From DASRQK01 sp964436635 (lineage in GTDB: Bacteria > Bacteroidota > Bacteroidia > Sphingobacteriales > Sphingobacteriaceae): DNA of 18,770 bases. A program made the translations under genes and the position numbers. Shown here piece after piece: positions 13,597 to 18,770 of this stretch (the first letter of the stretch is position 1; the number at the start of each line of letters is the position of its first letter). The notes under the pieces are model-generated. The model was not told the origin of the DNA and searched no databases. It saw nothing but the letters and a program-made list of their open reading frames with translations. Location: assembly GCA_964436635.1 (NCBI GenBank), contig CAYTDM010000030.1, positions 1-18,770 of the forward strand, read 5' to 3'.

Positions 13597-14805
13597 GTGT
13601 CGGACATGGAGCATGTAGATCGATTGTCATTTTTAATTGACAACAAGAACCTTTCAAAAGAATTAAAAGACATCGCCATAAAGGTTAAAAATGCCGAGCG
13701 CATTACTTTTGAGGAAGGTGTCTATTTATACGAACATGCCGATCTTCCTTATTTAGGTGTGTTGGCAAATCATGTAAGAGAAAGATTGCATGGTGACCGT
13801 ACTTATTTCAATAGAAATTTTCATATAGAGCCTACGAACTTATGTGTTTACGACTGTAAGTTCTGTTCTTATTCCAGGTTGATAAAACACAAGGCAGAAG
13901 GTTGGGAAGCTACTTTTGATGAAATGATGGCTGAGGTGAAGAAGTACGATAATGAACCGGTGACTGAAGTGCATATTGTTGGGGGGGTATTGCCTCAATA
14001 TAACATGGAATTCTATATGAATTTCTTCAGTGCCATTCGTGCACATCGACCTGATTTGCATATTAAAGCTTTAACCCCAGTTGAGTATCATTATATCTTC
14101 AAAAAGGCCAAAGTGGATTATGATACAGGTATGGCGATGATGAAAGATGCAGGCTTACAATCCATGCCAGGTGGTGGAGCCGAGATTTTTCACCCCGAAA
14201 TTCGGGAACAAATTGCTAAAGATAAATGTACGGCTGATGAATGGTTAGCCATTCATGCAGCGTGGCATCGTTTAGGAATGCGTTCAAATGCAACCATTTT
14301 ATATGGGCATATTGAATCTTTTTGGCATCGTGTAGATCATATGGAACGTTTGCGCGAGCTTCAAGATAGAACAGGCGGATTCCAGGCATTTATTCCGTTG
14401 AAGTTTAGAAATAAGGATAATCAAATGTCGCACGTGCCAGAAGTTTCCGTGATTGAGGATTTGCGAAATTATGCCATTAGTCGCATTTACATGGATAATT
14501 TCCCTCATATTAAAGCATACTGGGCCATGATTAGTCGTGATACCGCCCAATTATCACTTGGATTTGGGGTGGATGACATTGATGGGACTTTGGACGATAC
14601 CACGAAAATTTATTCCATGGCAGGTGCAGAAGAGCAGAATCCTGCGATGAGTACCAANNNNNNNNNNGTTGAATTAATTAAACAGGTGGGAAGGCATCCA
14701 ATCGAACGGGATACCTTATATAATACGGTGAACGATTACAAAGAGGTGGTTTTTGACGATGAGGTGGCGGCAAAATATTACCAATTACCCGTCATAAATA
14801 ATTAG
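13597..14805 (+). CDS. mqnE: Aminofutalosine synthase (radical SAM)
   Basis: MqnE joins 3-[(1-carboxyvinyl)oxy]benzoate to the adenosyl group of SAM, giving 6-amino-6-deoxyfutalosine, the second step of futalosine-type menaquinone synthesis. The product (402 residues from GTG 13597; ATG 13606 gives 399) has the radical-SAM motif CVYDCKFC, with Cys83, Cys87 and Cys90 holding the 4Fe-4S cluster. MqnE-type signatures follow: HIVGGVLPQYNMEFY, KALTPVEYHY, MPGGGAEIFHPEIR, SNATILYGHIE, DRTGGFQAFIPLKF. These, and the match to MqnE rather than MqnC in the HPEIREQI region, support the assignment. Ten N bases at 14658-14667 hide parts of four codons near residues 354-357; the frame is the same on both sides. 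mqnA lies two genes downstream and a consensus promoter is just upstream. Confidence 0.92.
   Translation: MSDMEHVDRLSFLIDNKNLSKELKDIAIKVKNAERITFEEGVYLYEHADLPYLGVLANHVRERLHGDRTYFNRNFHIEPTNLCVYDCKFCSYSRLIKHKAEGWEATFDEMMAEVKKYDNEPVTEVHIVGGVLPQYNMEFYMNFFSAIRAHRPDLHIKALTPVEYHYIFKKAKVDYDTGMAMMKDAGLQSMPGGGAEIFHPEIREQIAKDKCTADEWLAIHAAWHRLGMRSNATILYGHIESFWHRVDHMERLRELQDRTGGFQAFIPLKFRNKDNQMSHVPEVSVIEDLRNYAISRIYMDNFPHIKAYWAMISRDTAQLSLGFGVDDIDGTLDDTTKIYSMAGAEEQNPAMSTXXXXVELIKQVGRHPIERDTLYNTVNDYKEVVFDDEVAAKYYQLPVINN
14658..14667. other. Assembly gap of 10 N inside mqnE
   Basis: The run of ten N lies between ACCAA and GTTGAA. The reading frame continues unchanged on either side, so the true gap is close to ten bases or differs by a multiple of three. 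It is a sequencing gap and not a biological break. Confidence 0.95.
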
Positions 14806-14833
14806 GTTCGAAGAGTTTAATAAGAGGTTAAGG

Positions 14834-15454
14834 TTGGAGAAGATTTTATACATCATTCGGCACGGACAAACCGACCTAAATTCTAAAGGAATCGTTCAAG
14901 GTAAAGGCATCGATGCGCCTTTGAATGAAGTCGGTATCAAACAAGCAACAGCATTTTTTCAAGCTTATCAGGAAGTTCCATTTGATCGCGTCTACACATC
15001 TAGACTTAAGAGGACGTATCAAACCGTAGAACCCTTTCTGTCTAAAGGAATTGCTCATGAATCCTTGGAAGGTTTGGATGAGATAAGTTGGGGGATTTAT
15101 GAAGGCAAAGAGCAGACTCCAGAGATTGTTACAGGTTTTGAAGCCTTGGTGACGGAATGGCGAAATGGTAATTTACACATTGCGGTAGAGCAAGGTGAGA
15201 GTCCTATGCAATTAATCGAGCGCCAAAGGCTGGCCATGGACTATATTCTGAGTAAAGAAGGAGAACAGCAAGTGTTAATTTGTATGCACGGGCGTGCGAT
15301 GCGCATATTACTTTGTTGGTTGACAGGGGTGGATCCTGCTCAAATGGATACGTTTCTACATACCAATACCTCTTTATATAAGTTGCTTTATAAGGATGGA
15401 AACGTGCAAATTTTAGAAAATTATAACATTGCTCATTTAGATTTAATTAAATAG
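14834..15454 (+). CDS. Histidine phosphatase family protein
   Basis: The 206-residue product has the branch-1 histidine phosphatase core: IIRHGQTDLN with catalytic Arg9-His10, SRLKRTYQT (Arg57), Glu83 in DEISWGIYEG, and ICMHGRAMRILL with His152. Relatives include cofactor-dependent phosphoglycerate mutase and alpha-ribazole or fructose-bisphosphate phosphatases; the short length and SWGIYEG pattern suggest a small-molecule phosphatase, not a glycolytic mutase. Start is TTG 14834, with AGAGG 10 nt upstream; the MEKILYIIRHG beginning is typical, and no ATG fits. It sits 28 nt after mqnE and 21 nt before mqnA, so it is in the menaquinone operon. No known futalosine step needs a phosphatase, so its contribution is unclear. 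Confidence 0.85.
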   Translation: MEKILYIIRHGQTDLNSKGIVQGKGIDAPLNEVGIKQATAFFQAYQEVPFDRVYTSRLKRTYQTVEPFLSKGIAHESLEGLDEISWGIYEGKEQTPEIVTGFEALVTEWRNGNLHIAVEQGESPMQLIERQRLAMDYILSKEGEQQVLICMHGRAMRILLCWLTGVDPAQMDTFLHTNTSLYKLLYKDGNVQILENYNIAHLDLIK

Positions 15455-15463
15455 AGGAGAAAG

Positions 15464-15469
15464 AAGGAG
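15464..15469 (+). promoter_or_regulatory. Shine-Dalgarno sequence of mqnA
   Basis: AAGGAG lies 6 nt before the ATG at 15476, in a purine-rich stretch that also has AGAGGAG at 15453-15459. It is one of the few clear ribosome binding sites in the window. Confidence 0.65.
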
Positions 15470-15475
15470 TCAAAT

Positions 15476-16210
15476 ATGACAGATAAAATTCGGATTTCAT
15501 GTGTTTCATATACAAATATGGCACCCTTTGTATATGGTTTAGAGAACACTTCGTTTAGGGAGTTAATTGATTTAAGTTATGATGTACCGAGTGCTTGTGC
15601 CGAAAAACTAAAAACTGGGCAGGCAGATATTGGAATTATTCCAGTAGGTGCATTGCTGGATTTACAACAATATGAAATTGTGTCTGATTATTGTTTAGGG
15701 GCGGACGGGGCAGTCGATTCGGTATTTATTTTTTCTAAAAAACCCATTTCAGAATTAAAAACCTTGCGCTTAGATCATCAATCTCGCACCTCGAATGGCT
15801 TAGCGCGTTTGCTTTTAAAAGAGCATTGGGGGAAGACCGATGTACAAATAGTGACTTCTGGAGAAGCCGACGCTTTTGTTCAAATCGGCGATCGAACCTT
15901 TGGTCAGAAAAATTTGTATCCTTATAGCTATGATTTGGCACAAGAGTGGAAAAACTTCACGGGACTGCCTTTTGCTTTCGCAGTCTGGGTCAGTATAAAG
16001 CCGCTTTCGCAAGAATTTATACAAGCATTTAACCAAGCTTTAGAATATGGGTTAGCAAATAGAGCGGTTGTTATCGCTCAAATCCCTCCTCGACCCGACT
16101 TCGATTACGGAGTTTACTTAACGAAAAATATTAATTACAAGTTGGATGCATCAAAACGTCAAGCGATGAATAAGTATCTGTCTTGGATGAATCAAAACAA
16201 AAATTTCTGA
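15476..16210 (+). CDS. mqnA: Chorismate dehydratase
   Basis: MqnA removes water from chorismate to give 3-[(1-carboxyvinyl)oxy]benzoate, the first step of futalosine-type menaquinone synthesis, and supplies the substrate of MqnE. The 244-residue protein has the periplasmic-binding-protein-like two-lobed fold used by MqnA and MqnD, without a signal peptide. MqnA signatures are visible: SCVSYTNMAPFVYGL at the start, ADIGIIPVGAL, DHQSRTSNGLARLL (100-114), QIGDRTF (136-142) and DLAQEWKNFTGLPFAFAVW (153-171). It follows the histidine phosphatase by 21 nt with a strong Shine-Dalgarno sequence and is clearly in the mqnE operon. MqnB/MTAN, MqnC and MqnD are not in the window and must lie elsewhere. 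Confidence 0.92.
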   Translation: MTDKIRISCVSYTNMAPFVYGLENTSFRELIDLSYDVPSACAEKLKTGQADIGIIPVGALLDLQQYEIVSDYCLGADGAVDSVFIFSKKPISELKTLRLDHQSRTSNGLARLLLKEHWGKTDVQIVTSGEADAFVQIGDRTFGQKNLYPYSYDLAQEWKNFTGLPFAFAVWVSIKPLSQEFIQAFNQALEYGLANRAVVIAQIPPRPDFDYGVYLTKNINYKLDASKRQAMNKYLSWMNQNKNF

Positions 16211-16227
16211 AAAATCAGAACCAAGAT

Positions 16228-16677
16228 ATGGAAATTGAAAAGGAAATAAAGACGGCCAAGTTTGCACATGAATACCATAAATTAGCCATTAATTTAATCT
16301 ATTCAAGTAATTGGTTAACTAGATTTTTAGAAAAAAGAGCCAGTAAAGAGGGTATTACCTTGCATCAATTTAATGTCCTAAGAATCCTTAGAGGCCAATA
16401 TCCAGCTCCTTGTAATAATGCGCTGATTAAATCTAGAATGTTGGATAAAAAATCCGATGTTTCTAGAATAGTCGATCGTTTGGTGATGAAAAATTTAATC
16501 CATCGTAGCAAAAGTGATCAAGATGGTCGTTCTGTTTGTTTGACGATCACAAAAGAGGGTTTGAATACCCTTCAAAACCTCGAACATAGTATGATGTTAG
16601 AAGATTTGTTGCCAAAAAACTTATCAGAAGCTGAGTGCAAGCAGCTCAATGCTTTGCTGGATAAATTACGTGGCTAA
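16228..16677 (+). CDS. MarR-family transcriptional regulator
   Basis: Start is ATG 16228 (MEIEKEIKTAKF), 17 nt after mqnA; the frame is open to 16183, but that would overlap mqnA. The 149-residue protein has N- and C-terminal dimerisation helices and a winged helix-turn-helix at about 43-115: ITLHQFNVLRIL, the recognition region DKKSDVSRIVDRLVMKNLI, and the wing RSKSDQDGRSVCLTITKEG. MarR proteins are dimers that bind palindromic operators and usually respond to small phenolic or oxidative signals. Its target is unknown. It could control its own operon (mqnE to mqnA) or the convergent ZIP gene; no Cys or His cluster for metal sensing stands out. Its stop touches the ZIP stop with no base between them. 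Confidence 0.88.
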   Translation: MEIEKEIKTAKFAHEYHKLAINLIYSSNWLTRFLEKRASKEGITLHQFNVLRILRGQYPAPCNNALIKSRMLDKKSDVSRIVDRLVMKNLIHRSKSDQDGRSVCLTITKEGLNTLQNLEHSMMLEDLLPKNLSEAECKQLNALLDKLRG

Positions 16678-17547
16678 TTAATTGTGATCGTCGTGCTGAT
16701 GGTCATGTTCGTCATGTTGATGGTCATGTTCGTCGTGCTGATGATCATGTTCGTCATGTTGATGGTCATGTCCTTCGTGCTGATGTTCGTGTGAGTGATT
16801 ATGCCCATCTTCGCTATGATCATGCCCTCCAATCATTAAACTTCCAATCCCAATCGCGACTCCAATCAATACCGCAATCATTTTTTTGCGATTAAAGTGG
16901 TGGTGATTGTGTGAACCAGATTCAAAGAGAATGGTCGTCGAAATGTGTAAGAAAATCCCGATTACAATCGCCATTAATTTATCAAAATGTTGCTCGATGT
17001 TTCCTAAGTTGCCTGAGCTGATCGCTTTGCTAAGTAAAAACCCAGCCGGAGTCATCGCAGCAAATAAAAATAGCAATATGTAAATAGACGATTTTCTAAG
17101 ATTGGCACTTAATAATAAGGTCGCTAAAGCAAATGCTGCTGGAATATGATGGATGGCAATCCCAAAGACTAATTCGTTTTGGTGATTCGTCGCAAGCGGC
17201 ATTCCTTCAATAAATGCGTGTAAGCACAAACTGATCATAATGCCCATAGGAAATATACCCGCCTGATTTTCCTTATGAACATGACCGTGTTCAATTCCGT
17301 GAGAAAACTGCTCCAAAACGATTTGGAACAAAAACCCTCCCAACACCCAAAGCCCGATGGTTTCCCCTGATCCACTATGATAGACATGGGGAATTAAATG
17401 AAGCACAGTAATGGTAAAGAGGTAGGCGCCGCTGAATGACAAAACTAACTTTAAAAAGTTTGTGTCATCCCTTTTAATAAAGAATACGGCGATTCCGCTG
17501 ATAAATGCGGATAAAAATAAGATGGTAACGATTGCAAGTGTACTCAT
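16678..17547 (-). CDS. ZIP-family divalent metal transporter with His-rich C-terminal tail
   Basis: Start is ATG 17547 (MSTLAIVTILFL), 10 nt after the PAP2 stop; an upstream in-frame ATG at 17604 would lie inside PAP2. The 289-residue protein has about eight hydrophobic helices. Helix 4 carries LHAFIEGMPL (His110, Glu114) and helix 5 carries IHHIPAAFAL (His133, His134), the two metal-site helices of ZIP proteins, which bring zinc, iron or manganese into the cytoplasm. The second site lacks the usual Glu after Pro (HxxPE becomes HIPAA). His-rich stretches occur at 83-91 (HGIEHGHVH), 213-217 and especially 242-289, which has 20 His in 48 residues, built on an HDHQHDE heptad. Such segments probably bind metal. 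It is in an operon with PAP2. Zinc is the likeliest substrate; this is inference. Confidence 0.88.
   Translation of the reverse strand: MSTLAIVTILFLSAFISGIAVFFIKRDDTNFLKLVLSFSGAYLFTITVLHLIPHVYHSGSGETIGLWVLGGFLFQIVLEQFSHGIEHGHVHKENQAGIFPMGIMISLCLHAFIEGMPLATNHQNELVFGIAIHHIPAAFALATLLLSANLRKSSIYILLFLFAAMTPAGFLLSKAISSGNLGNIEQHFDKLMAIVIGIFLHISTTILFESGSHNHHHFNRKKMIAVLIGVAIGIGSLMIGGHDHSEDGHNHSHEHQHEGHDHQHDEHDHQHDEHDHQHDEHDHQHDDHN
16690..16773. repeat. 21-bp repeats (as a 42-bp duplication) encoding the His-rich ZIP tail
   Basis: Four 21-bp units alternate in sequence (gtcgtgctg type, gtcatgttg type, again both), so 16690-16731 and 16732-16773 are two 42-bp copies that differ at two positions only. 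A more diverged unit follows at 16774-16794. In protein the units are HDHQHDE heptads. The pattern indicates one recent duplication of a pair of older repeats. Confidence 0.9.
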
Positions 17548-17557
17548 GGTGTGCGAG

Positions 17558-18142
17558 TTATTGATGGTTTGTAAGCAATGCCTTTCGTTTGCGGTACCGC
17601 TCATAAATTAAGCCATTTACGCTCCCTATACTAATGCCAAGTAAGGCACCGACAATGACATCTAATGGGAAATGCACCCCTACATAAACCTGCGCAAAAC
17701 TAATGGATGCAGCCCACAGCAAGGAGAGCCAAAGGATGGGTTTCCAGCGTCTATAAAACAAGAATATTAGGAAAACAGCCATGGCAAAGTGGTTGGTAGC
17801 GTGCGATGAGGTAAAACTGTATCCCCCGCTACAATTCACTCGCTGAATCATTTTGTCTTGGAGTTCTATGTCGTTACAAGGGCGTAAGCGTTGGTAGGAA
17901 TTCTTCACTAATCGAGAAGAAATCAGATCCGATGCAGCAAAATTTAATAGAACAGCGGCGATCATGATAACACCCTCTTTTTTGTAATGCTTGATGCAAA
18001 AAACGATGATAAATAAATAGAGAGGAGCCCAGGTAAAGCGATTTCTTAAAATAGGCATGATCCAATCAAAGAACGCATTGCTCATCCCTTGATTCACCAT
18101 TAAAAATACTTCTTTATCGAAAGAAATAAGTTGATCAATCAT
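17558..18142 (-). CDS. PAP2-family membrane phosphatase
   Basis: The 194-residue protein has about six membrane helices and the three PAP2 motifs in order: KNSYQRLRP (Lys80, Arg87-Pro88, the KX6RP motif), SFTSSHATNHF (109-119, with His114) and AQVYVGVHFPLD (150-161, with His157 and Asp161). Enzymes of this family act as lipid phosphatases, for example on undecaprenyl pyrophosphate or phosphatidylglycerol phosphate, with the active site at the outer face of the inner membrane. In motif 3 the usual Arg is Gln151 (AQ in place of SR); other Bacteroidota members share that change, as far as I recall. Start is ATG 18142. The ZIP gene follows by 10 nt, so the two form an operon, but they have no obvious shared job. 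Confidence 0.88.
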   Translation of the reverse strand: MIDQLISFDKEVFLMVNQGMSNAFFDWIMPILRNRFTWAPLYLFIIVFCIKHYKKEGVIMIAAVLLNFAASDLISSRLVKNSYQRLRPCNDIELQDKMIQRVNCSGGYSFTSSHATNHFAMAVFLIFLFYRRWKPILWLSLLWAASISFAQVYVGVHFPLDVIVGALLGISIGSVNGLIYERYRKRKALLTNHQ

Positions 18143-18166
18143 TTGTTATTTAAACTAAGTTGCAAC

Positions 18167-18195
18167 AAAGGTACTTATAAAATTTTATTATCCAA
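18167..18195 (-). promoter_or_regulatory. Bacteroidota-type promoter of the PAP2-ZIP operon
   Basis: On the minus strand, TTG (18193-18195), an 18-nt spacer and TAccTTTG (18167-18174) match the consensus. The -7 box lies 24 nt before the PAP2 ATG at 18142. Confidence 0.65.
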
Positions 18196-18239
18196 AAAAT
18201 TAACCAGATATGTCCCCGCGGGATATTGTAATTCGTGAA

Positions 18240-18269
18240 TTGGAATATCCTTCAAATTCATTAATTTTG
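18240..18269 (+). promoter_or_regulatory. Bacteroidota-type promoter of glmM
   Basis: TTG at 18240-18242, a 19-nt spacer and TAatTTTG at 18262-18269 match the consensus. The ATG of glmM is only 4 nt after the -7 box, which places the expected transcription start at or next to the start codon. Confidence 0.7.
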
Positions 18270-18273
18270 CTGT

Positions 18274-18770
18274 ATGACACTAATCAAATCCATTTCAGGC
18301 ATCCGAGGTACGATCGGCGGGCAACCTGGCGACGCATTAACCCCTATTGATATTGTGAAATTTACAGCTGCATTTGGCTACATTTCGAAGAAACGGACCG
18401 GAATTTCTAAAATTGTGGTAGGGAGAGATGCTCGGGTATCTGGGGAGATGGTTCGTAATTTAGTAGTGGGGACCTTGCAAGGTATAGGGTTGGATGTCAT
18501 TGATTTAGGTTTGTCTACGACCCCAACAGTCGAATTGGCAGTGCCAATGGAACAGGCTGCAGGTGGGATTATTTTAACTGCGAGCCATAATCCAGGACAG
18601 TGGAATGCGTTAAAATTATTAAACGAGAAAGGTGAGTTTATTAGCGATGAAGATGGAAAGTATGTGTTGGAATTAGGAGAATCGGGAGCGATCGAATTTG
18701 CCTCGGTGGATCAATTAGGTAAAGTGGTGGAAGACAGGTCCTATATTCAGAAACACATTGATCATATTTT
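18274..18770 (+). CDS. glmM: Phosphoglucosamine mutase, N-terminal part
   Basis: The gene runs off the end of the window; 165 codons are visible. MTLIKSISGIRGTIGG is the typical Bacteroidota GlmM opening. VVGRDARVSG lies in domain 1, and LTASHNPGQWNALKLLNEKGEF contains the catalytic phosphoserine loop with Ser104. GlmM converts glucosamine 6-phosphate to glucosamine 1-phosphate for UDP-GlcNAc, needed for peptidoglycan and lipopolysaccharide. Phosphomannomutase/phosphoglucomutase paralogues share the fold; the GQWNALK sequence and the opening favour GlmM. The start at ATG 18274 is supported by homology at residue 1, and a consensus promoter lies immediately upstream, leaving almost no leader. 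Confidence 0.85.
   Translation, partial: MTLIKSISGIRGTIGGQPGDALTPIDIVKFTAAFGYISKKRTGISKIVVGRDARVSGEMVRNLVVGTLQGIGLDVIDLGLSTTPTVELAVPMEQAAGGIILTASHNPGQWNALKLLNEKGEFISDEDGKYVLELGESGAIEFASVDQLGKVVEDRSYIQKHIDHI

Noticed and set aside
17548..17604. Longer ZIP start at 17604 overlapping PAP2
   Set aside because: The extension lies inside the PAP2 coding region and is hydrophilic; ATG 17547 starts a normal ZIP helix 1.

Overview
This AT-rich window carries ordinary chromosomal genes of a Bacteroidota bacterium. The evidence is: several promoters of the Bacteroidota type (TTG, about 20 nt, TAnnTTTG); an outer-membrane TonB-receptor-like protein with an N-terminal carboxypeptidase-regulatory-like domain; an ECF sigma factor followed by an anti-sigma protein fused to an outer-membrane barrel; the gene order rpsU-xerC-hpf; and few Shine-Dalgarno sequences. 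Two genes of the futalosine route to menaquinone (mqnE, mqnA) point to a Cytophagia, Chitinophagia or Sphingobacteriia-type lineage rather than Bacteroidia or Flavobacteriia, which mostly use the classical Men route. A 10-N run inside mqnE shows a draft assembly. Both window ends cut genes.

Layout. 1-2143: 3' end of an ECF sigma gene, then a predicted dual-membrane-spanning anti-sigma factor (cytoplasmic segment, one transmembrane helix, periplasmic linker, 8-stranded C-terminal barrel), then a lipoprotein; the three are tightly coupled. 2152-2382: a decayed Fic-domain fragment whose catalytic His is Gln. 2551-2623 (minus): a CAT-anticodon tRNA, perhaps tRNA-Ile2, with its terminator. 2686-3324: HAD phosphatase. 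3417-5549: rpsU, xerC, hpf, ferritin. 5690-8419: TonB-receptor-like barrel. 8500-9483: quinone oxidoreductase, convergent with an aminotransferase-tyrA pair on the minus strand (9607-11633); a 16-bp tandem repeat lies between them and runs into the end of tyrA. 11700-13532: MsbA-type ABC exporter, divergent from the aminotransferase. 13597-16677: mqnE, a histidine phosphatase, mqnA and a MarR regulator. 16678-18142 (minus): ZIP metal transporter with a repetitive His-rich tail, and a PAP2 phosphatase. 18274-18770: start of glmM, apparently leaderless.

How the genes work together. The first operon looks like an envelope-stress relay from the outer membrane to RNA polymerase. The rpsU-xerC-hpf block concerns ribosomes and chromosome-dimer resolution; rpsU and hpf carry Shine-Dalgarno-like sequences that are unusual for this phylum. 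The aminotransferase and TyrA make tyrosine. MqnA and MqnE perform the first two steps of futalosine-type menaquinone synthesis. No mobile element, CRISPR array or phage region was found. The most interesting items are the dual-membrane anti-sigma factor, the Shine-Dalgarno exceptions, the hairpin touching the xerC start codon, and two repeat arrays that alter protein C-termini.
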